A stretch of DNA of 64,000 bases from Panopea generosa (Eukaryota; Mollusca; Bivalvia; Adapedonta; Hiatellidae), in assembly GCA_029582155.1 (NCBI GenBank), contig CM055897.1:15924482-15988481 (forward strand), read 5' to 3'. Shown here piece after piece: positions 22,976 through 34,428 of the stretch. The translations under genes were made by a program, and so were the position numbers. A model generated the notes under the pieces. The model was given only the letters and a program-made list of their open reading frames with translations. It ran no database searches and was not told the DNA's origin. Position 1 is the first letter of the stretch, and each line of letters begins with the position of its first letter.

Positions 22976-25187
22976 GGTTACAGAGTCCGCTTTGATGATT
23001 CCTCATGGACATTGTTCTATGAGTCTCCCGCCATTGAATATTTGGGGAAGTAGTCAGTGACATGCAGATATGAGGTGTGTCTGAATATGTGGGGAAGTCG
23101 TCACTGACATGCATATATGAGGTGTGTCTGAATATGTGGGGAAGTAGTCAGTGACATGCAGGTAGTCAGTGACATGCAGATATGAGGTGTGTCTGAATAT
23201 GTGGGGAAGTCGTCACTGACATGCATATATGAGGTGTGTCTGAATATATGGGGAAGTAGTCAGTGACATGCATATATGAGGTATGGTATTTGGGGAAGTA
23301 GTCAGTGACATACAAATATGAGGTGTGGTTATTTTGGGAATTAGTCAGTGACATGCAGTTATGAGGTGTGGTATTTTGGGAATTAGTCAATGGCATGCAG
23401 ATATGAGGTGTGGTATTTAGGGAAGTAGTCAGTGACATGCAGATATGAGATGTGGTATTTTGGAATTAGTCAGTGGCATACAAATGTGAGGTGTGGTATT
23501 TGGGGAAGTAGTCAGTGACATGCAAATATGAGGTATGGTATTTGGGGAAATAGTCAGTGACATGCAGATATGAGGTCTGGTATTTGGGAAGTAGTCAGTG
23601 ACATGCAGATATGAGGTGTGGTATTTGGGGAAGTAGTCAGTGACATGCAAATATGTGATGTGGTATTTGGAAAGTAGTCAGTGACATGCAGATATGAGGT
23701 GTGGTATTTTGGGAAGTAGTCAGTGACATGCAGATACGAGGTGGAAAATTTTGGGAATTAGTCAGTGGCATGCAGATATGTGGTGTGGTATTTGGAAAGT
23801 AGTCAGTGACATGCAGATATGAGGTGTGGTATTTTGGGAAGTAGTCAGTGGCATGCAGATACGAGGTGTAAATTTTTGGGAAGAAGTCAGTGGCATGCAT
23901 ATATGAGACGTGGTATTTGGGAAAGTAGTCAGTGACATGCAGATAAAAGGTGTGGTGTTTTGGGAAGTAGTCAGTGACATGCGGATACGAGGTGTGGTAT
24001 TTGTGGAAGTAGTCAGTGGCATGCAGGTATGATTTGTGGTATTTGGGAAAGTAGTCAGTTGCATGTAAATATGAGGTGTGGTATTTGGGGAAGTCATCAG
24101 TGACATGCATATACGAGGTGTGGTATTTAGGAAAGTAGTCAGTGACATGCAGATATGAAGTGTGGTATTTGGGGAGCTAGTCAGTGACATGCAGATACGA
24201 GGTGTGGTATTTGTGGAAGTAGTCAGTGACATGCAAATATAAGCTGTGGTATTTGGGAAGTAGTCAGTGACATGCAGATATGAGGTGTGGTATTTGGGAA
24301 TTAGTCAGTGATATACAAATATAAGGTGTGGTATTAAGGGAAGTAATCAGTGACATGCAGGTAATGAGGTTTGGTATTTGTGGAAGTAGTCAGTGACATG
24401 CAAATATGAGGTGTGGTATTTGGGAAGTAGTCAGTGACATGCAGATATGAGGTGTGGTATTTGGGAATTAGTCAGTGACATACAAATATGAGGTGTGGTA
24501 TTTAGGGAAGTTGTTAGTGACATGCGGATACGAGGTGTGGTATTTGTGGAAGTAGTCAGTGGCATGCAGGTATGATGTGTGGTATTTGGGAAAGTAGTCA
24601 GTGACATGCAGATATGAGGTGTGGTATTTGGGAAAGTAGTCAGTTGCATGTAAATATGAGGTGTGGTATTTGGGGAAGTCATCAGTGACATGCATATACG
24701 AGGTGTGGTATTTAGGAAAGTAGTCAGTGACATGCAGATATGAGGTGTGGTATTTGGGGAGCTAGTCAGTGACATGCAGATACGAGGTGTGGTATTTGTG
24801 GAAGTAGTCAGTGACATGCAAATATAAGCTGTGGTATTTGGGAAGTAGTCAGTGACATGCAAATATGAGGTGTGGTATTTGGGAAGTAGTCAGTGACATA
24901 CAAATATGAGGTGTGGTATTTAGGGAAGTTGTCAGTGACATGCAGATATGAGGTGCGGTATTTGGGGAAGTAGTCAGAGACATGCAGATATGAGGTGTGG
25001 TATTTGGGAAGTAGTCAGTGACATGCAGATATGAGGTGTGGTATTTGGGGAAGTAGTCAGTGACATGCAGATATGAGGTGTGGTATTTGGGAAGTAATCA
25101 GTGACATGCAGATATGAGGTGTTGTATTTGAGGAAGTATTCAGTAACATGCAGATATGAGGTGTGTTTAGTACTGGTTAACAGCGCA
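22976..25187 (+). mobile_element. SINE-A variant with an internal satellite expansion
   Basis: Left flank of the array is the SINE body (ACAGAGTCCGCTTTGATGAT, CATGGACATTGTTCTATGAG, TCTCCCGCCATTGAATATTT) and right flank is its continuation (GTGTGTTTAGTACTGGTTAAC then AGCG at 25164-25187). Between them lie about 52 copies of the SINE's own ~41 bp central block (array E). The 19.2 kb copy shows the same flanks with a single block. The tRNA head is missing on the left, where the TIR element sits. Confidence 0.82.
23038..25172. repeat. Array E: ~41 bp satellite derived from the SINE-A core
   Basis: Monomer GGTATTTGGGAAGTAGTCAG plus TGACATGCAGATATGAGGTGT, with GGGG/GGG, GTG/GTGG and TAC/TAT variants. 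It aligns with canonical SINE-A TGGGAAAGTTATCAGTTACT followed by TGCGGAGATGGGGTGTG. A block of distinctive variants (GGCATGCAGG, TTGCATGTAAAT, GGGAGCTAGTCAG, TATAAGCTGTGG) near 24010-24260 recurs near 24560-24850. The offset is 543 bp, rising to 585 bp after one extra monomer, so there is a segmental duplication of 13-14 monomers. Minus-strand frames of 73-157 codons are artefacts. Confidence 0.95.
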
Positions 25188-25820
25188 TGTGTATGTGGAC
25201 GGACGAAAAGACGAACGATTGTTTTGGTTTTTTCCTGTTTTTAGATACCAGTGATGATAAAAAGTATTTGCATATGTGTAAATAAAATCATTTCTGATTA
25301 TATAACTTTTATCTGTTTTGAATAAAAGATCAATGCTAAATATGATTACAAATTATTAAAACACGAGTTTCAACAAACAATAATAGAGCATTGTAACCAA
25401 AAGTTCGCATCCATACAGGTCGTTCAGAGGTTTATCATCTACCCGTAAAGAGGGTGGGTGGGTTTGATATGTGTCCGAGATATAACCAACTGGTAGCTTC
25501 TTTACTTGTCATTATGCTAGACGTGCTTCGCCTTTAATATTATGCTAGGGTATTAAATGTTCGAGACCTTTTAAAACATATGTGTCAAAGAAAAATAGAG
25601 GACACATTTCCGACTTCTGTGCTTGTAAATCTATGCGACGAAAGTCCTCCCCATTATTGGCAATGATTCGCCATTGTATACCGACCTGTCAGACAAAACA
25701 ACTCCTTGCTGACAATATGTCCTATGATGTAGTTTTCACTGATCACGGCACCCATTACATGTTTGTACATGTAACAATTATTTCAGTTAGAATATTTCGG
25801 CCAAATACGTTTGAGACAAA
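25188..25820. other. Spacer
   Basis: AT-rich. The 101-codon frame at 25582-25887 runs into the MITE-3 terminal repeat and shows no domain, so I do not call it. Confidence 0.4.
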
Positions 25821-26033
25821 GGATGCGTTTCACAAAATAACTTACGATAAAAATCGCCGTAAGTCTATTTGTTTGTTGAAATTTTGACCGACATTTAAAA
25901 TGATTGTATTTCAAAAAAAATATCATTTTTTGCATGGTTTTGGCAATTTTGGATTCATTTCGGTGAATATTAAAACTAATATGAATAAGTGTTGTTTTAC
26001 CTTTACGACGATTTGTTTTTGTGAAACGCATCC
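25821..26033. mobile_element. MITE-3 (213 bp)
   Basis: Perfect terminal inverted repeats of about 16 bp: GGATGCGTTTCACAAAA at 25821 and TTTTGTGAAACGCATCC at 26017-26033. A sub-terminal dyad, CTTACG and CGTAAG (25841-25863), lies just inside the left end, and a similar TTTACGACG motif lies inside the right end. No coding capacity. Target duplication is not evident. Confidence 0.82.
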
Positions 26034-26927
26034 CAGGTACAAGAGAAATCTTCCACTGTGAGAATCGCGTGCACCTGTGTACGTTTCTCTTCGATAACCA
26101 TGTCGTTTTATTTAATGTGATTATATGTACTTGAGTAAACTCTAACTAATGATGAATTCGCAATACCATTTTTTAATCCCACACGTGGCAAGATAAATGT
26201 CACATTAACCTGGCTGTCAGACACATAGCCACTTACGATGGCATGCTTATGACCCAGTGGTCTCGCAACAACCTCTCTCCAAGAAGTTTAAAGCATCAAA
26301 CCGCTGACTGGAAATCGATAACTGATCGACAATATCGATATATCATCAAAGAAACGTAAAATACCGATACACAAAAGATCGTAAAAGTTTAACGATGGAA
26401 GATTGATGTATAAAAAGAAAACTTCTGAAAGTTTCTTCTGTTTTGAAATTGTGTTTGCTAGTTGCAATCAAAACAGATTGCATGTGTCAAACTAGGCATT
26501 ACTCGTAGTAAAAACTTTAATTTCAGACTTGCAAACGACTAATTACACAGATATTCATCTTGGACAATAGAAACAGTAAGTCGTTAATACAACATTTCAG
26601 GAGTTGTTTCTTTTTTATTACGTCTAGTCTTTGACGTGCAGCAAATGAATACATTTATTTCACATCACTTAAGCAATTCATTCTGTTTTCGTCTTTCGAT
26701 ATGTTGGAACGTAACTCTTTCATATTGGAGAAGGGAAGGTTTGGTTTAGGTTTTGTGTTGAATATCAGAGCAAAACAACAGGATTACTAGACTTATTTCA
26801 GACGCCCCATCAATTTAATAAATACCATAACGTCACCTATTAAGCAAAAAAAAAAAACCCTCGCTCTAACCTCGCCCGAAAACAATTATCGAAACAAATC
26901 AGAACAGACATCTTTGGCTACACAGGA
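26034..26927. other. AT-rich spacer
   Basis: About 0.9 kb; no gene or repeat recognised. Confidence 0.4.
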
Positions 26928-28985
26928 AATGTTTCAAGATTAGTTAAAGTGTTTGATCTTTGACCTCACGGAAACGGTTTGTTTGGAGAATAGACGAAAT
27001 GTTTGATATTTGGCCACAAATGAAGTGTTTGTAGAATAGTCAAAGTGTTTGATCTTTGACTTCACAGAAACGGTTTGTTTGGAGAAAAGATAAAATGTTT
27101 GACATTTGGCCACAAATGAAAGGTTTGTAGAATAGTCAAAGTGTTTGATCTTTGACTTCACAGAAACGGTTTGTTTGGAGAAAAGATAAAATGTTTGACA
27201 TTTGGCCACAAATGAAAGGTTTGTAGAACAGTCAAAGTGTTTGATCTTTAACTTCACAGAACCGGTTTGTTTGGAGAAAAGATAAAATGTTTGACATTTG
27301 GCCACAAATGAAGTGTTTGTAGAATAGTCAAAGTGTTTTATATTTGACCTCACAGAAACGGTTTGTTTGGAGAAAAGATAAAATGTTTGACATTTGGCCA
27401 CAATTGAAAGGTTTGTAGAACAGTCAAAGTGTTTGATCTTCGACCTCACAGAAACGGTTTGTTTGGAGAAAAGATAAAATGTTTGACATTTGGCCACAAA
27501 TGAAGTGTTTGTAGAATAGTCAAAGTGTTTTATCTTTGACCTAACAGAAACGGTTTGTTTGGAGAAAAGATAAAATGTTTGACATTTGGCCACAAATGAA
27601 AGGTTTGTAGAACAGTCAAAGTGTTTGATCTTTGACCTCACAGAAACGGTTTGTTTGGAGAAAAGATAAAATGTTTGACATTTGGCCACAAATGAAAGGT
27701 TTGTAGAACAGTCAAAGTGTTTGATCTTTGACCTCACAGAAACGGTTTGTTTGGAGAAAAGATAAAATGTTTGACATTTGGCCACAAATGAAAGGTTTGT
27801 AGAACAGTCAAAGTGTTTGATCTTTGACCTCACAGAAACGGTTTGTTTGGAGAAAAGATAAAATGTTTGACATTTGGCCACAATTGAAAGGTTTGAAGAA
27901 TAGTCAAAGTGTTTGATCTTTAACCTCACAGAAACGGTTTGTTTGGAGAAAAGATAAAATGTTTGACATTTGGCCACAAATGAAGTGTTTGTAGAATGGT
28001 CAAAGTGTTTGATCTTCGACCTAACAGAAACGGTTTGTTTGGAGAAAAGATAAAATGTTTGACATTTGGCCACAAATGAAAGGTTTGTAGAACAGTCAAA
28101 GTGTTTGATCTTTGACCTAACAGAAATGGTTTGTTTGGAGAAAAGATAAAATGTTTGACATTTGGCCACAAATGAAGTGTTTGTAGAATAGTCAAAGTGT
28201 TTTATACTTGACCTAACAGAAACGGTTTGTTTGGAGAAAAGATAAAATGTTTGACATTTGGCCACAAATGAAGTGTTTGTAGAATAGTCAAAGTGTTTTA
28301 TCTTTGACCTAACAGAAACGGTTTGTTTGGAGAAAAGATAAAATGTTTGACATTTGGCCACAAATGAAAGGTTTGTAGAACAGTCAAAGTGTTTGATCTT
28401 TGACCTCACAGAAACGGTTTGTTTGGAGAAAAGATAAAATGTTTGACATTTGGCCACAAATGAAAGGTTTGTAGAACAGTCAAAGTGTTTGATCTTTGAC
28501 CTCACAGAAACGGTTTGTTTGGAGAAAAGATAAAATGTTTGACATTTGGCCACAATTGAAAGGTTTGTAGAATAGTCAAAGTGTTTGATCTTTAACCTCA
28601 CAGAAACGGTTTGTTTGGAGAAAAGATAAAATGTTTGACATTTGGCCACAGATGAAGTGTTTGTAGAATAGTCAAAGTGTTTGATCTTCGACCTAACAGA
28701 AACGGTTTGTTTGGAGAAAAGATAAAATGTTTGACATTTGGCCACAAATGAAAGGTTTGTAGAACAGTCAAAGTGTTTGATCTTTGACCTCACAGAAACG
28801 GTTTGTTTGGAGAAAAGATAAAATGTTTGACATTTGGCCACAAATGAAAGGTTTGTAGAACAGTCAAAGTGTTTGATCTTTGACCTCACAGAAACGGTTT
28901 GTTTGGAGAATATACAAAATGTTTGACATTTGGTAACACATGAAATGTTCGTAGATCTAGTCTGAAGGTTTGAAGTTTGACCACG
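26928..28985. repeat. Array F: 96 bp satellite, open on the minus strand for 649 codons
   Basis: About 20 copies of a 96 bp monomer, itself a dimer of related ~50 and ~46 bp halves that each begin GTTTGAYMTTTGRCC and contain a second GTTTG. Edge units are diverged (26928-26970, 28900-28985). As 96 is 32 codons, the minus strand reads as 20 repeats of a 32-residue unit (28889 to 26940). I regard it as non-coding. Differences between units are mostly amino-acid changing (Cys/Tyr, Leu/Thr, Phe/Ile, Ser/Leu), there is no domain, and no promoter or splice context was found. A real repetitive protein is not excluded. Confidence 0.93.
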
Positions 28986-30296
28986 TTGTAAGATAAAAAC
29001 GTTTGTGGTATTATGTGACCTCTACATACTACATCAAATAAGATTAGCAACATTGTATCACGCAAAAATGATAACAAGATAAATGGTATTTGACCTACAA
29101 CTATCACTAACCAGATAAAATACAGTTACCGAATCAGTTTCAGTAACACTTATGTTGATTGTGATGTCACTGGCAATACAATGCTATAGTCGAACAATTT
29201 CACCTATTCATATTTTAACAATACTGCACCAGTGGTCAACGTAGAACACGACTTAGTAACTATATGACAATGAAACAGCGACGGACACTCATGTCTGCGA
29301 CCTTTCTGAACTAACCGCATGGTAAATTGCAATCAATGGGATAATTAAACTTGTGAATGTCAACTATCAATCCCAATATCTAATTATTCATCAGAGATAT
29401 GCATTATTTATGTATTTGTTTCCCCGTGAAGAAGCTGGTTCATACAGATTTCGTGTAAATCATAACATCTTAATCAGTTGCTTTCCCTTCTCTACAGTTT
29501 TTTTTATTTTAAATATTTTAACTGAAACAATCCATAAATGTTGTCCATGCAGATATGTTAAATTTCATCAACACATGCATGGTATGTTTGTAGCAATGGG
29601 AGATAAAAATGAAATATGCTTCTCATGGGACTTTGAGACTCGGCGTTACAAGGAAGTTAACACTGCACGAATTGATACAAACTGTATGACTGTCTGACCT
29701 CTGATGATACTATTGGCAAAATATAGAACTAGGTAAAGATCGTCGTGGACCACGTTCATAAATAAATCATGTACAGTGTACATACCCGCTGGTGAGCAAA
29801 CAGATGGCCAATATGAAGCCGATTTATCGACGGCCAGGTCCTTTATTCACAAAGCATCGCACGTTGAGTATTCATGCAAACTATACTTTCTATTTCAGTT
29901 AACGTTATCATTTCTGAACAGTTTCAGCACTGTTTTCAGATTTGGCATCGATATGCGTTAAGTCTTTGCTAACCTTTTACTCCATAGATAACAATCACAG
30001 AAGGCCTTTGAAAACAGTGCAGGAAGAGTTCAGATTGCTCGTAACGAACACTTCCTGCAATGTTTTTCCATTCTGTCAGTTAATATAAACATAATTCACC
30101 AAATAATTCAAAAGCATTAATAGAGGTGTCAAAAAGTGTCTATATTAGAGGTCTATTAAAGTGTCTATATTAGAGGTGTGCAAAGGCGTCTATATGAAGT
30201 AAAGGGTTAAGTAGATTTGAACTGTAAGTAGTAGTATTCATAAGTTTTCCAATGAAGTAATTCTAAATGTCTTGGCTTAAGTGTATATTGGTATAG
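28986..30296. other. AT-rich spacer
   Basis: A 114-codon frame at 29353-29697 has no recognisable domain. A short duplication (GTGTCTATATTAGAGGTST, about 30134-30180) is present. Nothing else recognised. Confidence 0.4.
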
Positions 30297-30312
30297 CCCC
30301 CCCCCCCCCCCC
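30297..30312. repeat. Poly-C tract (16 bp)
   Basis: Uninterrupted run of C. Confidence 0.95.
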
Positions 30313-31111
30313 TTGTCATTTATAGAGAGACCCAAATGAAAGAAGTGAAATTTACATCAACCTACGCACTACCAAAATATGATAAGAAAAGTAGGGGTCA
30401 TGGGTCATATAAGAGATGTAAAATGAAAGTAGACTTCCAAAATCATGTATTCATACCCCAATTTCCAAGCATCATTTTTTTTCTAAATTCACAATTCAAA
30501 CATGTCAATGCCTTCAAAATGTTCGAAATATATCAATTATGCCATTCAAATAAAATAAATGAGAATTAAAATAAAAAAAATGCGTTTTTAAAGAAGAAGA
30601 AACGGATTATGTATATTCGCCATTATGCGACCACCCCACGGAAGCACTTCCTTTTTTCCAGTGGTGATACTATGCCTATTCAAAGTTTGTGAATAAGGGG
30701 AATAAGCATCGCCAGCTTCGGTTTTCCTCAACGAGCAATCTTAATTTCTCTAAATGATTACTTGAACTAAATACGCATTAACTCTGGCTGACCAAACAGG
30801 TATGAAGCCGGAACGTATATATGTTCTCATTGGTAAAAGCTGACACGCAATTTGATTATTGTAAAATTAAATTAAAGCATTCAAAAGTTTGTGTTGAGAA
30901 AAAGTTGATATGTTTATTGAATCCGGGGTCAGGGACCGGTATCATTAACTTCCAAAGCAGAAATTCCCTCATCTCAAAAAATTTAATTTCACTAAATGGT
31001 TACCTGAATTCATAATATAATAAATGACCACACAGAAGTGAAGTCAGAACATACGTTTACGCAATGATAATGGATAGCATGCACCTTAATTAACGTAACT
31101 AGTATATAATA

Positions 31112-31240
31112 ATTTATTTTAGCTCGATTGCGATGAAAGCTCAGTGTTGTTTTATAAGAAGCACGGGTCGAGCTGGGGGTCGAACTCGCAACCTCTGGCG
31201 TGAGCGGCCAACACTCTATCCATTACACTACCACCTTGCT
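31112..31240 (-). mobile_element. SINE-B copy 1, internally shortened
   Basis: Minus strand: tRNA-like head AGGTGGTAGTGTAATGGATA, anticodon-arm region GTTGGCCGCTCACGCCAGAG, B box GCGAGTTCGACCCCC, then CCCGTGCTTCTTATAAAACA, and the 3' end GAGCTTTCATCGCAATCGAG with an A/T-rich tail AAAATAAATT. Relative to the copy at 32.5 kb it lacks about 55 bp between two CTGAGTG/GCTCAG-like repeats. Confidence 0.82.
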
Positions 31241-31263
31241 TATTAATGTAACTGATGGGTATA

Positions 31264-31476
31264 CCCCCGCCCGGCAACAGTCTCCGTGATGATTGATATA
31301 CGACATTGTGTCTCATTATCATTCGTCTCTCACAACTGATTCAAGTGGGAAAGTTATCAGTTACTTGCGGAGATGGGGTGTGCTCGAGTACTGGTTAATC
31401 CCAGGAAACAGTGGTTATGTTAACTGATCGTCTGTTAGCCCTCGATGGCATAAAAAAGACGCCAAATATTCAATCA
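31264..31476 (+). mobile_element. SINE-A copy, 5' truncated, with target-site duplication
   Basis: Starts just downstream of the B box (CCCCCGCCCGGCAACAG), has the whole body and ends CAAATATTCAATCA. It is flanked by perfect 11 bp direct repeats TGATGGGTATA (31253-31263 and 31477-31487). This proves insertion by target-primed reverse transcription and shows it landed in sequence flanking SINE-B copy 1, so it is the younger of the two. The low divergence of the body agrees. Confidence 0.93.
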
Positions 31477-31982
31477 TGATGGGTATAGCATTTCAAAAGT
31501 TTGAGTTGAGGAAAATCTCAGAGACGATTACTGAATCCGCGGCCGGATACTAATGATACTTTAATTAAGTGTTGATTGCACCATTACACATTGCAGGTCT
31601 GATATAAAACAAAATGCACTCATGACTAAATGAATAATAAGTAAACGGTGTTGCATAATGATAATAACGTCATATTCGCAAGCAGTCGGACGATTCCGTT
31701 AACGTACGGAACCTGCTGGATTTTGATTTAAAGGCTCACAAAATTTCCGAAACCAACCTTTTCATATTCGATAATTAATATCGAATTGTCTACTTAGGAA
31801 CAATGGTGGCAACATCGGAGAAAAGAATCTAGTGAACGAAGGTATTGTACCGAATATAAACTGTTAACAAACGGACGGGTGGTGAATAGAATCAAACGCT
31901 TATTTGAAATGCATTATTCAGTACTTTTTTGTCGTATTTAAAACAGTCAATTATTAATGGTCAATTAAATGAATTAAGCTAT

Positions 31983-32272
31983 ATTGATTGGTTTGGTGGC
32001 ATATTTAGCGTCATCTAACACCATCGTGTGCTGGCAGACGATCAGATAACGTCACTATTCTTTCCTGGGATCCTGGAAGGTTAATCAGAACTCGAGCACA
32101 CCAATCTTCACAAGTAACTCATAATTCTCGCACTTCAATATGCGGTGAGAGACGAGACACAATCAGACGAAATGTAGTATTTTGATCATTAAGACTGTAT
32201 CCGGTCGAGGAGTTGAACTCACGGCCTCTGAATCGATAGAGGTGTTACCGACTGTGCTAACCCGGCCCGGTA
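31983..32272 (-). mobile_element. SINE-A copy, diverged, near full length
   Basis: Minus strand: ACCGGGCCGGGTTAGCACAG (A box), anticodon-arm region, B box GTGAGTTCAACTCC, body with most family blocks, and the 3' end ATGACGCTAAATATGCC. More substitutions than the 31.3 kb copy. Confidence 0.87.
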
Positions 32273-32477
32273 CAATGTTGTTGTGTTTTTTTGTAACTAT
32301 GAAAACTTATGCCTTTTGAACGTTTCATGACCCTTTAACCTTTAACACACTAAACATAAAATCAGATGAGTAGTAATCTTCACGTGCTATAATGATTAGA
32401 ACTCGCACTCGATGTAAGTATAATGCGATCAACCATACCGGTTTCGCATTTTTACAATTCCAAACCATTCCAAAAAT

Positions 32478-32658
32478 TTATTTAAGCTCGGTTGTGATGA
32501 AAGCTCAGATCTTATATGAACACCTCTAGAGTCCGCGTCCTGTGTAAAACCAGTACTGAGTGTTGTTTTATGAGAGTCACCGGGTCGAACTGGGGATCGA
32601 ACCCGCAACCTCTGGCGTGAGCGGCCAACACTCTATCCATTAGACTACCGCCCCGCTT
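32478..32658 (-). mobile_element. SINE-B copy 2, the most complete
   Basis: Minus strand: GCGGGGCGGTAGTCTAATGG, ATAGAGTGTTGGCCGCTCAC, GTTGCGGGTTCGATCCCC (B box), then ACTCTCATAAAACAACACTC, ACACAGGACGCGGACTCTAG and GAGCTTTCATCACAACCGAG, with tail CTTAAATAAAT. Canonical A and B boxes make it a tRNA-derived SINE distinct from SINE-A. The bases 5' of the head (ATTAATGTAACTGCATTTC, read on the plus strand at 32658-32676) also flank copy 1. They may therefore belong to the element or reflect a duplication. The open frame at 32512-32706 is a shadow. Confidence 0.87.
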
Positions 32659-32992
32659 ATTAATGTAACTGCATTTCAAAATTTCTATCGCTAAACGTAT
32701 CTTCATTTAATTTTCTTTAGCATTACATTTGTTCTATCACATCACGCGTTAGTGCTAGTATATATTGTGAACATAAGCAATTATCAATCACTGTTGATGT
32801 TATGACGAAGGAAAAATCCAATCTAAGTTGTCAAAACTTGTGGTCGTAACCATTTGTGTATTTACTGACAATAAAACATGCTAAAACTAAGTATAATGTG
32901 ATGCCGACTGCGCTGTGTATCCTGCCTTATCTGCAGGGCATGATACTTCAGTGAGAAAAAACTGCAAACTGATCATAAAACGCACACATGTG

Positions 32993-33391
32993 CATATATC
33001 ACAGTGGCAAACCCACGTGACAGAATGTTCTATAGAATGTTGAAAGAAATCGGAGTAAAGTACCCGCTTCAGGTAATATATTTGCAGATGATTTTCTTAA
33101 TATTTCATGAAATCACATGAAGCAAATTCAAACGCCATCTCTGTATAAAGATGAACAATCAGTGCTATCAAATGACCATGCCGTTGCACTTTTTGCAACA
33201 AAAATACGAGTTTTGCATTGTCGCGTGATAGTACCGGTGGTTCAGCTTTATACAGAGACGGTGTCCGCTTTTGTTTTGTGAATTTTCATTAAAATATTAA
33301 GAAACTGATCTGCAAAAATGTTACCTGAAGTTGGCACGTATCTTCTGATTTTTAAGCATTAGGTCACGTGGTATCGCCACCGTGTATATAT
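32993..33391. mobile_element. Foldback (palindromic) element, ~400 bp
   Basis: The left arm (32993-33181) and right arm (33214-33391) are reverse complements along their length. Matches include CATATATCACAGTGGC with CATATATACACGGTGGC, CCACGTGAC, CTTCAGGTAA, TTTGCAGAT, TTTCTTAATATTT, CATCTCTGTATAAAG with CGTCTCTGTATAAAG, and GCTATCAAATGACCATGC with GTACTATCACGCGACAATGC. The central loop is about 32 bp. No open frame. This is consistent with a foldback-type or hairpin-forming MITE. Stem divergence suggests it is old. Confidence 0.8.
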
Positions 33392-34289
33392 GGAAGTACA
33401 AACTACCGTAAGAGACGCCGAACACAGAAGGAAATTATTTGATGAATTCAACTTCAATCGCCGTTACTTTATTAACCCTTGATATGAAACGCACACACGT
33501 GTATTCAATCTTTGTCACCAATTTATCGATCGTAACTAGAGTTTTGCCTATGATAGTGTCGCATGCTAAGATTTTTTTTGATCAGATGATTTGTTTGAAG
33601 TAATGAGACTCTTAAATACAGCATTAAATTGACAGCGGCTTTCTGAGTAAAACCTTTTCGGTTAATTTATATTTGAAATTCATTCAATGCTGTGAATGGT
33701 CATAAATATATATCCCAATCTGAGTATTGAATCTCACAAAACTTTACAAAACGTGAGTGCCAGTTGCACTATATAAAAAAGATTGCTCAATTAAGACTCA
33801 AATTAGACGTAATCGGACATCTAAAGTAATCCGGCGATTCGATTAATCAAAAGTAAATTATAAATAATGATTCCGTGTCAAATTGACTGGAAATTTCTAA
33901 TTCTCTTGGAGGGGGTAATTGTGTGTGATTTACGGTTATTTATATTGATTTACAAATACTATTAAACATTCTAGGGTTATTTTTTAAGATGGCTACTCTC
34001 GAGGGACGATAAGCACAATTGGAGTGACTTCCCTTTAATTAAAAGAACAAATCGATACGTGCATCTGCTAGGAAGGTTTTGTTCTCATATCCTCGTTGAT
34101 GACCTTGCTTTGTTAAATAGCGATGTTAATGTTACTTGTAATTATGTTCAGTAAACCACTATAATTTGGATAGGTGATATTTCTCTCCATCTAGAAATAT
34201 ATCGTACGCCCAACAGGATCGTTTTTATTTCATTTTTATTACTGATCTCTCTCTTCCGGTAACTTTCCCTCTCTTTCTCCCTTTCCTCT
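33392..34289. other. AT-rich spacer
   Basis: No gene or repeat recognised, except ACGCACACACGTGT at about 33489, which resembles ACGCACACATGTGC at about 32980 on the other side of the foldback element. Confidence 0.4.
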
Positions 34290-34313
34290 CCATCTCTCTC
34301 TCTCTCTCCTTCT

Positions 34314-34410
<97 letters not shown>

Positions 34411-34428
34411 ATCTCCATTTTTATCTTT

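Larger units (their letters stand above)
30700..31680. repeat. Degenerate duplicated segments interrupted by SINEs
   Basis: TTAATTTCTCTAAATGATTACTTGAA at about 30740 resembles TTAATTTCACTAAATGGTTACCTGAA at about 30983. GCATTCAAAAGTTTGTGTTGAG at about 30876 resembles GCATTTCAAAAGTTTGAGTTGAG at about 31489, followed by GAATCCGSGG in both. These look like old, diverged duplications. SINE-B and SINE-A copies have since been inserted among them. Confidence 0.4.

Noticed and set aside
23166-24862. Minus-strand frames of 73-157 codons with CHVTDYFP-like repeats
   Set aside because: Shadows of array E, which is explained by expansion of a SINE core.
29353-29697. 114-codon plus-strand frame as a gene
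   Set aside because: No recognisable domain, no supporting splice or promoter context, AT-rich codon use.
32970-33500. ACGCACACATGTGC and ACGCACACACGTGT as a target duplication around the foldback element
   Set aside because: They lie at unequal distances from the arms and differ in sequence; similarity is too short to interpret.
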